Source: Candolleomyces eurysporus (Eukaryota > Basidiomycota > Agaricomycetes > Agaricales > Psathyrellaceae). From it: 64,000 nucleotides of DNA. Under the pieces are notes generated by a model. That model saw only the letters and a list, made by a program, of their open reading frames with translations, ran no database searches and was not told the DNA's origin. How positions within the stretch are numbered: position 1 is the stretch's first letter; each line of letters opens with the position of its first letter. Location: positions 124,001 to 188,000 of the forward strand of contig JANBPK010001037.1 of the NCBI GenBank assembly GCA_027579435.1. The letters are read 5' to 3'. The position numbers and the translations under genes are program-made. Below, piece by piece: positions 20,731-32,474 of this stretch.

Positions 20731-21057
20731 TTCGTCGTGTAATTGTACACAGCTGTAACAATGACCCTATTTTACGTAGAAATATTTATTTTTGTTGTCT
20801 GGACTCTGAACCACTGGAGCTCTCGTCAGGGCAAGAGAAGGTAACTCGGAAAATGAGATTGGCAAGCTAAACCTAACCTTAACCCTAGATTCCTTTACCG
20901 CGGAGAATGCCGGTGGAACTGCACAGTTTATCCAGCCTCCGGCTGTAGTCACCTATCAGTATTATCGACGTCGCCGGCCTCAAGATCCTCAAGACAGGTA
21001 CGTTGTCGACGTTGTGAACGACGAGCAGAGATACTTACGACCTTCTTCAATAGCAAG
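20731..21057 (+). promoter_or_regulatory. eL15 promoter with telobox-like repeats and 5' UTR intron
   Basis: At 20867-20888 lie imperfect telomere-like units (CTAAACCTAACCTTAACCCT and on). AACCCTA-type elements of this kind are known in promoters of ribosomal protein genes in several fungi, bound by Tbf1/Myb-type factors. A likely 5' UTR intron runs 20998-21053 (GTACGT to AATAG), ending five bases before the start codon. Confidence 0.55.
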
Positions 21058-21823
21058 ATGGGCGCATACAAATATGTTGGGGAGCTCTACAAAAAGAAGC
21101 AATCGGACGTGCTCCGATTCCTCCTGCGCGTTCGGTGAGTTTCTAACCGTTCGTCTCAAGATCACTGTCTGAACCTGAGTCGAAAAGCTGCTGGGAGTAC
21201 CGCCAACTGAAGGTCATCCACCGAGCCTCTCGTCCTTCTCGTCCCGACAAGGCCCGCCGTCTCGGTTACAAGGCCAAGCAGGGTTACGTTGTCTATCGTA
21301 TTCGTGTCCGACGTGGTAACCGCAAGAAGCACGTCCCCAAGGGTGCCACCTACGGCAAGCCCGTCCACCAGGGTGTTACCCAACTGAAGCCTCAGCGAAG
21401 TCTGAAGAGTGTCGCTGAAGAGCGTGTTGGACGCCGATGCGGAAACCTCCGAGTTTTGAACTCGTACTGGGTTAATCAAGATGGTGTCTACAAGTACTTT
21501 GAGGTTATCCTCGTTGACCCCAGCCACAAGGCGGTATGTTGACTTTTCCTTGTGCGACTGAGTGAATTCTCATATATATCTATCTATCCAGATCCGCCGG
21601 GATCCCCGAATTAACTGGATCGTCAACCCCGTCCACAAGCGTCGCGAGGCCCGTGGTCTTACCAGCGCTGGCAAGTCGGTTAGTACATTTGTTTATTCTT
21701 TCGGAATGATCGTTGACATCATCACAGAACCGCGGCTTGGGCAAGGGCAGCCGACACAACCACGCTCCTTCTTATGCTACCTGGAAGAGGCACAACACCC
21801 TCAGCCTCCGCCGATACCGCTGA
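21058..21823 (+). CDS. rpl15: 60S ribosomal protein eL15
   Basis: Four exons (21058-21134, 21188-21533, 21592-21678, 21728-21823) give 201 residues, close to the usual length of about 204. The start [20 protein letters not shown], the core [20 protein letters not shown], and [27 protein letters not shown] and the end NTLSLRRYR are diagnostic. It is a structural component of the large ribosomal subunit near the peptide exit region. The telobox-like promoter element fits co-regulation with other ribosomal genes. Confidence 0.98.
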
Positions 21824-22110
21824 GCGTGTTAGTCTTGGCGTCCTGGTCCTCTCCCCCAGTTGTTTTTCCCTGTCATGTTATGTGTATGCCTATAAGCTCC
21901 CCCAAAATACACCGTACTATGCGAGTTCACGAAACACAAGACACACGATGAGAAGTGAATTGACAGAATGTGGCGCCTGTTTAGACGTGGAATGAAGAAA
22001 ACATGGCTGGCGCGTGTAAGCTTCGATGGAGCATTATCTTGGCTGGATAGCCACACCGAAAGTACATAAAGCGAGGAGGGATTGATGGCAACAGCTTGGC
22101 GAAGTCGAAC

Positions 22111-23901
22111 ATGCTCCCCAGCAATTGGAGTAGACTGCCACCCTGTATACTCGTCCTCGTTCTCGCTCTCCAAGTTGCAGCCTTGACTCCAGCGCGAAGG
22201 TCCATCGATCCACTTATTCATGCATCACGAGTAGAGAAGCGCAGCATCAATCAAAATCCCGACGGATCCCACTTCATATGGCTGCCGCAACAGGAATACT
22301 CTGGCCAGACTTTCTATGAGTGAGCGCCAGTTCATAATCTCTGACGAAGCGCTCTACTGACGCCGCTCAAGCGGGTTTTTCTTCTTCAACTATCCAGACC
22401 CTACAAAGTAAGTTGCGAATAAAGCTAGCGCTGGCGTAAATCAATGGCTTATATTTATTTCCTCGAACAGTGGGCATGTCAAGTATGTTTGTCTGCGTTA
22501 CCTCAACGGAGTTAATTCATTAAAGTCTTCACCTTTCCTCAGCTATGTGAACGAATCGTACGCACGAGAACGGCGGCTGGTATATGTTGAGGACGACGGA
22601 ACGGTGATCATGAAGGCGGACCAAGAAACATGGCTTCCCCGAGGCCAGTTCCGGGACAGGTAAGCCCCTTCTTTTTGTCATTGCACCGGACTCTAACAGC
22701 TATTTTCACTAGCATCCGGATAGAGAGTTACGCTAGATTTGACGGAGGATTGTTTATTCTGGACTTGGCCAAGGCACCTTGGGGTTGTGGTATGTGACGC
22801 ACGTTTATTCCGGATTTCGGAAGCAACTCAGTCAACCTTCACAGGCACATGGCCCGCATTTTGGACTGTCGGCAACGATTGGCCATGGGTGCGTTTCCTC
22901 ACTCCCCGTTAACAATAAACTTGGACTGAATTCAGTCCTCAGAATGGGGAAATTGATATTATAGAAGGTGTTCACGATAACCAACATAATCAAGTGGCTT
23001 GGCATACGGCCCCAGGATGCCGACTTGACCCAAGTGCCAACTTTACAGGCAACATTGCTGTGCGTTTACGGTCCGATCCCCTGCTCTGTCGGACTAAGTT
23101 AGTTCTTGTTCCTTAGGATGGCGGAGGATACCAGCACCTAGATTGCAATTCATTCATCAACCACAACGCTGGCTGTGGTGCTACTGAATGGAGTAGGGCA
23201 TCTTACGGCCCTCTGTTCGATGAACAGGGTGGAGGCGTGTTCGTTATGAAATGGGACGAGAATAGTATCGCTGTTTGTGAGTTCTCCGGTTGATACCAGT
23301 GACCGGGCGTATGATGCGAACTTGATTTACCCCAGGGTCATTTTTCCGGGCAGCCGTCCCAAGAGACATCGATGATGGCACACCCAATCCCTCCGAGTGG
23401 GGACCTCCGTCTGCAAACCTGTCGAGTACTATGTGTGATATAGGGAGGTTTTTCAAGAATCATGCTATTATCTTCGGTGCGTCGCTTTTCTCCTCTTGCG
23501 GCAACTCGCCCCTTACGTCGTCTTCAATTAGATATCACATTTTGCGGTGAGCTAGACACTTCCTAGTCGCTTTTGATTCAGCAATCTGATCCGAGTTAGG
23601 TGACTGGGCCGGAAACTCGTACGCAACGTCGGGGTGCCCGGGTACCTGCGACGAAAGGTTAATGGATCCTAACAACTTTGTCGTGAGTCTCACTGTATAC
23701 TTTGGTTCCTTGACTCCCTTGACAAATCTTTGCATCGGTCAGAACGCGACTTGGAGAATCAACTCTCTAAAGGTTTACAGGAAGACACTTCTTTACGGAA
23801 CGGTCGAGAACCCCAATTCCGCGTCGCCTGGGCTGGATTCTAGGATATATCTTTCTGCGGTTCTTCCCACAATTTCGCTACTTATCTACTTGGTCTTCTA
23901 G
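22111..23901 (+). CDS. Glycoside hydrolase family 16, secreted and probably GPI-anchored
   Basis: A multi-exon gene (exon 1 22111-22319; later exons start at 22372, 22471, 22543, 22713, 22845 and beyond). The protein has a signal peptide (PCILVLVLALQVAAL), a Kex2-type KR at 43-44, then the GH16 fold: SGFFFFNYPDPTNGHVNYV region, RFDGGLFILDLAKAPWGCGT, WPAFW, and the active site NGEIDIIEGVH (E-x-D-x-x-E, nucleophile and acid/base glutamates both present). The C-terminus YLSAVLPTISLLIYLVF fits a GPI signal. Basidiomycete members of this type cleave beta-1,3- or mixed beta-1,3/1,4- and 1,6-glucan in walls. The exact specificity is not readable. A TTG upstream at 22096 is in frame but is not a start. 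Confidence 0.92.
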
Positions 23902-24016
23902 CCCTTTACGACAGGCACATCTAACGACTTGTACTAACTTATGACATAACGGCTCGCGCACGGGCACTGTGCAATGAAAAATGTACAATTTACGTTTATG
24001 TTTGTAAATCCATGCG

Positions 24017-25436
24017 TTACAACTTCAGTTTCCATAAAACAGTATCTGGATCCAGGACTTCTGGGCCGTGAGGTTCCCCGAAACTGGCACGTAGCGCCGT
24101 GACACTGACGCCGCCTTGGTGGATGGCCCACCCATCGGATCCAACGGGGAGCGAAGATAGATGAGGGGAGATGAGTCCAGCCATTTCTGGACTCCATTTG
24201 AACAGGAGATCGCCAATAGAGTCGTCCTCGGCATTCCCATCTACATCCACCTGAGCACCTGTAGGTGCATCAGGGCCAGCAGGGTTGATAGTCTGTGGAT
24301 CACGGGGTGGAGCAGACGATATGTTCTTGAAGAGGCGACCATAGGAGTTGCGCCACATGCGTGTCCAGTAGATCTTCAGGCCCCCATCTGAAAGCAGTCC
24401 TTCGATGAGGGGTATGTTGACATTGTATAGATCCACTTCGCCGTTTCGGAGGCCATCAACATCTTCACCCCAATTGTGCCAAAGGTGCTTGATTATCTGC
24501 CCACCAAGATGGTGGGCTGGTTCAGTAAAAGTGGGTGGCGTAGGATGGACGACTATTCCGTAGGATAGTGCCACTGCTCTCACTTTGGACAAAGATGATG
24601 ACATGGCAGCACCGATTGTACCCGAAGAGAGAGCGAATGCAGCTGTTGAAAAGATATGAGACTAGTTAGTATAGAAAATGCTTAGATAGGAGGGCACACA
24701 CAGGAAGTATTTCGGCCAAGATTAGGTCCCGAGATCTATACAAGGACAATGTGGAGATCGGATAGCTGCTCTGCGTGAAACGATCGTAGACGACGAACCA
24801 CAAGATCAATCTGGTCGGGATACAGATTGTGTAGGGCAACGTTTGCACATGTTGCAGGGGTCTGAATTGTTGTTAGAGATGCGTTCTACGCAGTCGAAGA
24901 AGTAGTCGTTTCATACCCCGTCTAGGAGGATCCATTCAGCCTTCAAGGAGATCGTGTGGTCAGCGAATCGTAGGCGAATAGGCCTTCTGAATAGAAGCCT
25001 ACTAGTTCCCCAGGTTTCAATGGTCTTGGCCTATTGCTAGTCTCCCCGCTACCGTCTTCCTTTGGGTAAAAATACTTTCCCTTGGTTACTTCCTTTATAT
25101 GATATGCCTTCCCTAGCAGCACCACGGAGATCAGAAAGCTGGCAGCTGGATCAACATAGGGGTCCGCGTACCTATCCAGGATTTTTGCGCACTGGGAAGG
25201 ACAACTTTGACGTCCCATCCTGTGGCAGTATGTCAATTTGAGTGCATGAACGACAGAATGCTGGACATGCCGAGAACACCGGTGAGATAGCGGTAGAGGC
25301 CGAGGATGTAGGGCGACTCCCTAGCGTCGGGAGGTCCGTCGTCGTTCTGTACATCGATGTCAGCGAGTGAGAATAAGATATGATTGCAACGTACAGTGAG
25401 GAGGACCCTTGGATTCTCTGATGCTGAAAGGTTCAT
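24017..25436 (-). CDS. SurE-like phosphatase / 5'-nucleotidase
   Basis: The gene starts with MNLSASENPRVLLT at 25436, then a short intron, then NDDGPPDARESPYILGLYRY. Together they rebuild the SurE metal-binding signature LLTNDDG with the aspartates. Further blocks across introns are WDVKVVLPSAQKSWIGKAYH, EWILLDGTPATCANVALHNL, SGPNLGRNTS, FALSSGTIGAAM and, near the end, EVDLYNVNIPL and IYWTRMWRNSYGRLFK. These are shared with the N-terminal half of yeast Pby1, but no tubulin-tyrosine-ligase domain follows. One intron appears to use GC-AG ends (donor at about 25280). The reaction expected is hydrolysis of nucleoside monophosphates or similar phosphate esters. Confidence 0.85.
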
Positions 25437-25570
25437 GATTTGGTTGTGGACGAAGATGGCTGAAAGTATACAAACAGAGCGTGGCCACATCGGGGCTCAA
25501 TATTTCCCATCCTCTCCCTCTGTCCTCCCATTTTACCTGTACATCCCATTCTCCTCCATTCGACCCCTTG

Positions 25571-28500
25571 ATGAACGTCGCCCATGAATTGCCATTAATG
25601 CCCCAGTTGCCGCCTCTCGAAATGCCAGCTCCCATCGCGACAGCCGGGGAACAAACCACGGTCGACGCCCGGGGCCCTCCAGACTTCGTCAAGTCCCCTG
25701 TCCCCTCATTCGCAGATTCCTTCTCGACAGCCTACACATCGCCCACCAAAGACGAAGATTCAGATTTTCAGCAGCGGCTGCTAGCTCCACCATTAAACCA
25801 CCACCTTCGCAAAAGCATTTCTGTCGATTCGTTCGTCAGCACCAACCTCAACGGAGCGCGAACGACACGAGCAAATTCCACAGCCGACTTAGATTCACCG
25901 CAAAACAGGGCTTATGTTCACTCGACCGCTCCTAGCACTAATCAGGGACGCATTTGGTCTGGCCGTGCTCGAGGGGCAAGTGTCAGTACCGTCCAGGACG
26001 GCTCTGAATCTCCCACTCTTCTCGACTCGGATGTCGAGCGTTTTGACCCCGTCAAGGCTCCAGCCGAACGCTATCGGCATGTTTCTCTCAAGGTCCAAGA
26101 AGGACGTCGACCGTCGCTTCGAGGCGGGGAGTTGCTGCTTCCAGCACGGTCCCAGGGGCTAAGCGCCACATCCAGTATGAGCAGTGTAGTGACAGGTTCA
26201 GCGAACTCCAGCCCCAGAGAAGCCCATCCCGCATTACGATCTGTGACCTCTCTGCATGCGTCATCTCTTCGCAACCCGAATTTACCGACGAGAAGCGATA
26301 TAGGAAGGGCACGGAGTGGAAGCTTGGGCGTCCATGGTGCTCAATATCCAGCAAAGCGAATGACCATTGATACGCATGTACGGATATATCAATTCTTTCT
26401 ACCTCAGAAAAGACTCATAACCTACCACACAGCTCGATAACAATAAAGCCCCTCCCCTCGTAACTCTTGCAGTCATAGGCACTTCAGCTACTGGCAAATC
26501 TTCCGTCATTCGCAAAGGCCTTGCCAACTACAACTTGTCGGATTATCATATATCGCACGCACCAGACAACCCTACTATTCGCTGTAAGGTTCTTGTTCCC
26601 TATGTATCCCTCTGCATCTCACATTCTTCTAGACAGTCGTCGAACTGGAAGGATTCCGTCGGAATCCCTTCCAGAAGTCTCTCTACTTACACTGGAAATT
26701 GATATTCCTCAGGAAATCACTGAGCTCCCACCCTTACCCCCCGACTTCCCTCCCCTTGATGGTGTCATGGTCTGCTACGACGCGTCAAATCCAGCAACAT
26801 TCCAACCAGTTGAAGAGCTCCTCAGTGCGTTCTAACCCCTTGTGTTTATCAAACAACTTTGACATTTCCGCGTAGAGGGTTATCGTGCGCTGAAACTGCC
26901 GATCATCGTGCTTGCGTGCAAAGTTGATCTCGAGCGGCGAATAGAGCCGGATCGTGCCCTAGAGTTACTTCAGGAGTATGACGTCGGCCTCGTCGAGGTC
27001 ACAACCGCACAAGATGGCGGAAAAGGAAAAATGAGGCAATCATTTGACTGGCTCGTCAAGGCTGTCTTCCGTGCGCGGCGTGAGTTGTTCCTTTCCCGAT
27101 TTGTGCCCTAAATCTGACAACATCTTTTATTAGAATCCCAAGCAAATGACAATCGAAATCCTGCCTCCCCAGAATATCTTCGAAATCCTTCCCATCCATG
27201 GGATGGAGCCAGGACAATCACCCCGACCGCAAATTCCTCAATGCCTGGTGCAAATTCTGTGCCATTCGAATCCACCCCTTCCAACGCGAGCGCCTACTCG
27301 CCGTTACCTCCAATGACTCCAACATCCCCTACCCGCGCAAAATCAACTGGTGACCTGCTCGCAGAAAGCGAAAGATCCCGCGCTCGCACACAAACCGAAC
27401 CATCTATTCCACCGAACTTCATCCAACGACCGAGAGGGGACAGCAGGACAACTCAAGAAAGCACGCCCAGCCCCACGGTGGCCGTGCCGAATGGTGTAAT
27501 AAACGGCGTCACTCCAGCAAAGCCTCCAGAGAGGCAAAAGAAGGACCCGTGAGTTTCAATTCCTACATTTTGTCCTAGATTGTGCATATTCTCAGCGTTT
27601 TGCAGCCCGGCTGCCCAATGGGCAACACTGGAGGAACTCCTTGACAAGCTCCTGTTCCTCTCTGTTAGTGGCGACGGTGCGTCGGTCTCACACCCTATCT
27701 CACCCTCTGACACTTACATCAATGCCAAGATCCTGCATTTATATCCCACTTTCTCCTCACATACCGGAGATTCGCAACACCACGGAGCGTACTTTTGGCT
27801 ATGCAAAAGCGAATGCGCCAGTTCGACAATCCTTGCGGGGACCCCATGTTTGCTTGTTTCGCTCAAATGAGGTCAGATTGGTCCATCAACTATTCAGGAC
27901 ATATTTCTAATTCATACAATAGGATATGCTACTTGTTGGAGACATGGATAAGGGATTATCCTGACGATTTCGCAGTCAAGGGCACGGCAGGGGCCTTGAA
28001 CGCCCTCATCAAGTCTATCATCTCGAAGACCCATCTGTTACACTATGGCTCCGAGTTCCTCCCCTTCCTTGAAATGCTTCCGTCGCGATCTGATCAAGAC
28101 GCCTCCTGGGCTCTTAAGGCCGATGTACCTGCGGACGAGAGTGATGACTCTTACAGCTTCCTAGAAGAAGATGAAGAGGCTGACTCTCAGTCACGCCCAA
28201 CTCCCAACGAAGTAACGAACTCGCCATCGCAAGACGCACTTCAGTCGCCTCCGGGTCTGCGGGAGCGTAAATCGAGCCTACCCCTCTCCAAGTCTTTGTT
28301 GGCGTCAGGTTCCAATGATCTATCGCCTAAGCAGCACCTGAAGGACCTTGTAAAGCTTGCCAACGATGTCTTAAACTGTGACCCTGAAGAGTTAGCTCAA
28401 GAGATCACTCGACAATGGGTCAAACGATTCCTGGAGATCAAGCCACGAGATTGGCTGCACTATGTCTTCATATCGAGTAGAAAGGGTGAGCCGGACCCCA

Positions 28501-29335
28501 TCACCGCGTTCAACGTGATATCGAACCACTTGGGAGATTGGTGCGTTGTGTATTCATCTTGTGCGGCAACGTGCTAAGTCGGTACCTCGTCTCGTGTAGG
28601 GTGCTTTCATTGATCTTGTGCCATGATCGTCCACGGCACCGCGCTCGCCAGATCGAGAAATTCGTGGACCTTGCACACCGTCTGAGAGTCATGAACAATT
28701 ATTCAGCTCTACGGGCCGTTGTCGCTGGAATCAACGCTTCGACCTTCCCCGGTGATGAAACGATGGAACAGTTTAAGGCAAAATGCGGCGACCAGGCGAA
28801 GAACCTGCAGTCCTTTGATCTTCTACTACAGTCGATTCGAGCTCACAGGGCTTATCGCTTGGCCCTGCGCAACTCGAAAGGGGCTTGTATTCCAGCTATG
28901 TACGTGGTACCTTTTCTTCGACTCTTCTGTACCTTACCATCCACCTAGGGAGGTCCACATGTCGGATCTCATTCGAGCAAATGAGGGAAACGATGACATA
29001 AATGAAGCGGATCCGACGAAGACTCACTGGGGCAAATTCAACATGATGGGAAGATTCGTTGATACTACGACCCAGTGCCAGATTCAGTGCCGCAACTCTA
29101 ATGACTACGATTTCCCTGAGCGTCCAGCAATCGCGGAACTGCTCACCAGACGCCCGGTCATGAGTTCCGAGGTATGCCCCTGGCCCTTGTTCATCCTGGT
29201 CGAGACTCATATCCTTTTGAATAGATGCAAAAGTCGAGAATTGCATCGCCAGACGATGATTTCGATGACAGCCGCCTCTCAAATTCTAATCAGCCCAAAG
29301 ACATGCATGTGGTCAGAAAGCTTCTCTTCTGGTAA
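25571..29335 (+). CDS. Ras guanine-nucleotide exchange factor with N-terminal GTPase-like domain
   Basis: A disordered Ser-rich N-terminus (about 270 residues) leads to a Ras-like fold: P-loop GTSATGKSS (about 26480), GVMVCYDASNPATF (about 26760), and LACKVDL in the place of the NKxD motif (about 26915). A second Ser/Pro-rich linker is followed by a RasGEF N-terminal motif (WATLEELLDKLLFLSVSGDD, SHFLLTYRRFATP) and the catalytic CDC25-type domain (HRARQIEKFVDLAHRLRVMN, NYSALRAVVAGINAS, and later PAMEVHMSDLIRANEGN). The protein ends in RKLLFW. It would activate a Ras/Rap-type GTPase. The DxxG motif of the GTPase-like part is not recognisable and NKxD is changed to CKVD, so GTP binding is doubtful. 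It is divergent from the SurE gene with 134 bp between. Confidence 0.85.
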
Positions 29336-29570
29336 AGAGCGCGCTTTCTCCTGCTTTCGACCTGTTTTCTACTTGCGTATTCTAGACCCTCCTCTATATT
29401 TATGTTCTACTAATCATGCTTCACCATTCTGTTCTATCTTCTGCCCTACCTGCACAGCTACATTAGTAATTTCTGGTGTTTGTATCATATTTTGACAACG
29501 TGGGGGAGATTCAGATTAAATTGCCATTGGACACGCAGACGAAGGTGGATACAAGGGGCATAGTATGTTC

Positions 29571-32269
29571 CTACTTCCGCTTACCACCTTTACTCTTCAT
29601 CTTTTTGTTTAAATTCGGTTTACTGCCCTTGACCGCTCGAACACCTTCTTGATGCTTCGCCCTTGATCCGAAATCAGTGTCGAAGGCACCCTTTTTATCA
29701 GAGCGTGTAGATAGCGCTCCCGGCTTGCCTCCGCGAGCTTTGGATGGCGCTGATGGTTTAGCGACGTGGCCAATTTTTGAAGGCCTAGCGGCCTTCTTTG
29801 CGGAACGAATCGCTGCATTGACGGCCTTCTCGACCCCAGCTTCTCGATCCTCCTCCATTGCCATTTTTCTTCTCTTTGCTTTTCTCGAGAGTCCAGCAAA
29901 TTCGTCACGACGTGGCTGAAAGAGGCGGTCAGGCAAGCGTTTAGATTATCTCAATGACACCATACCTTATCATCACCCCCTTTCTTTTGGTCAGATTTTG
30001 CGGCCTTACCGCCAGATTCGTGAGACTGTTTGCTTAGTTCTGGAAAGAAATGAGTATCTTCTGACCCCCCGCGGTATCACAAATGGATATACCTTTCGCC
30101 TTCTCTTTTTCCTTTGCGGACTGGAACCAAGTTCGTGCTGGTCTGGAGAAGATTTCAGCCTCATGTTCTATCAGATTTTCTCCTTTCTTCAACTCCATTT
30201 CCGCGCGCCGAAGCTGTGGAAATGAGTAAATGCATCGCCCACAGGCACAGAGGAAATCAAAATACCTGTTTCTCCTCCTTCTCCTCCTTCATGACTTCAC
30301 TAATCTCGTTCTTGAGGTCTTCCAACTTTTCGACGAATTTCTGGGCGACTTCGGTAGGCACACTGCGTTGGCGGACCTGATCCTCACCAGCAGCATGCTT
30401 AATAGCGGCCTTGAGCATCTTGCGGTCCGCTTCTCCCACTAGCGTCACTGATCTTAAGGCACTGTTAGAGCAAGTGCATTGAATCAGAGATGGGACCTTA
30501 CCTTCCCCGTTTACCTGCACGAGCCGTTCTTCCGACGCGATGCAGATACTGAGCGAGCTGGTTTGGCATGTCGTAGTTTATCACAGTCTCTACGCCCTTG
30601 ATATCCAAACCGCGCGAAGCTAAATCTGTCGCCATAAGATAATCGACTGTCCCATCGCGGAAGGATTGAAGGGCGTTCAAGCGCTAGAATGATTCGTTAG
30701 TGCAAGTCTTTGGTGTAAGAGGACTGAGCCGCACCTGTTCTTGGCTGAGGTCCCCGTGCAGCTCTTCGCACTTCATGCCAAGAAGACTGAATACAATCCT
30801 CATTTGGTGGGCAAGCTTTTTACTCCGGAGGAATATGATGACCTTGTGTTTGAAAGTCTGTTTACATAGAGCGACTAGTAGGGCCGAACGCTCGGTCTCT
30901 TTCCGGACTCGTACGAATTCTTGAACAAGGCTGCGGGCCGTTGAGCGCTTTGGATCGACGAATAGCCTGACGGGTTTGTTCAAAGACATTTTGATAAGCT
31001 CGTCAACGGAATCTGTCATGGTCGCAGAGAACAGCATGGTTTGGCGGGATTTGGGGCACGACTTGATGATTTCTGTCAATTCTTCGTGGAAACCTTCAGA
31101 AAGCATGCGATCGGCTTCGTCCAGTACCAGAATGTCGATGGCGTCGAGTGTGAATCCAGGTGAATTGCGAATGTGGTCAATGAGACGACCGGGAGTGGCT
31201 AAGACGATATCTGGTCGTGCACGGAGAGCTGCCTCCTGGGTTTTAAGGGAGAGGCCACCTGCGTTTCATGAGTACCACGAACCAATAGAGGTTTTATGTC
31301 ACTGACCGACCAGGAGACACAGTTGGACATCCGTATGAGATGCCAATTTCTTCCCCACTTCGTAACACTGTACTGCTAATTCTCTCGTAGGGAGCAGAAC
31401 CAAGCACCGTGTCGCAGCAGCTTTCTTGCCCTTGTCTCGATATAATAGACGTTCCAGCATAGGAATCATGAAGGCCGCAGTTTTTCCTGAACCAGTAACA
31501 GCGTTTCCGACCACATCTTTTCCCAGAAGAGCGACAGGGATGGTTGCTGACTGGATAGGCGTTGGTTTCTGGAATCCCATGGAGGTTATGGCCTTGAGTA
31601 AAGGACGCGAAAGGTTCATGGACAAGAAAGAGTCGTGAGCCTCTGAGGTGCCCTCTTCGGCGGCGAAAAATGCAGCCTTTCGAGCCTTGTCGGCTTCTGT
31701 TTCCTCTTCCTCATCCTCTGAGGAATCACTGTCCGCGTCGTTTTCGGAAGTATCGTCTGAGTTTTCGTCTTCGTTATCTTCTTCGTCCTCACCAGAAGAG
31801 GCCAAAGGATCGTCACTGACTTCCCCAAGTTCGTCCATCTCAAGCCCCTCCTCGTCGCTTTCTTCCTCATCCTCGTCTCTCGCATCACCCTCAGAGTCAA
31901 TCTCGTCTTCTGATTCATCTTCGCCACCTTTTTCTTCATCTCCACTTTCGGAGTCAGGTTCTCCATCTTCCTGGTTTCGTTTCCGTTTGAGTGATAAACG
32001 CCTTCTAGCGATAATTTCGTCTACAGAAATGGGTGCCTGCACGAAGGTAAGCTTCATAGGTTTTCCAAAAGAGTTGAGAACGGACGAACTGCTTTACTGC
32101 CAGCTTTTATGAGGTCCTGGGTGGTGGAGCCATTGGCAAGTATGTCTGCATAAGAGTCGCCTCCAATGTCGAATACAAAGTCTGGATCCAAGTCGACGTC
32201 CTCTCGCGAGTTTTTGGACTGAGGACCGGCCTCGTCGTCTGAGTCTAGTGTCATGATGAATTCTGCCAT
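29571..32269 (-). CDS. DRS1: DEAD-box ATP-dependent RNA helicase DRS1 (DDX27 type)
   Basis: It begins [17 protein letters not shown] at 32269. The N-terminal third is very acidic (about 31960-31650). The helicase core carries the Q motif (GFQKPTPIQ), Walker [39 protein letters not shown], and later [20 protein letters not shown] and [13 protein letters not shown]. The C-terminal tail is Lys-rich (GGKRK at the end) with several introns between 29940 and 30500. DRS1 acts in the nucleolus in maturation of the large ribosomal subunit. Length and layout fit the family. It is convergent with the RasGEF gene and divergent from APC4. Confidence 0.95.
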
Positions 32270-32474
32270 TTTTCCTTTGAGATCAGTGTCACTGGAAATG
32301 AAGGGTGCTGTATAAACGGTTAGAAGATGCTGAAGACTGCAGGTTTGGTCGAAGCGACTTAGTGAGGAGGCAAAAATCTGCGCACGTGAGATATCTGGTA
32401 TCCCCATTAGCTGACTACGACGCGTCTGGGCACGCGCCTTACTCACACCTTGACCACAACAAACGACGATCCAA

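Noticed and set aside
31648..32112. 154-codon Ser-rich frame on the plus strand
   Set aside because: It lies opposite the Glu/Asp tract of DRS1, whose codons read as Ser on the other strand; it has no start context or domain.
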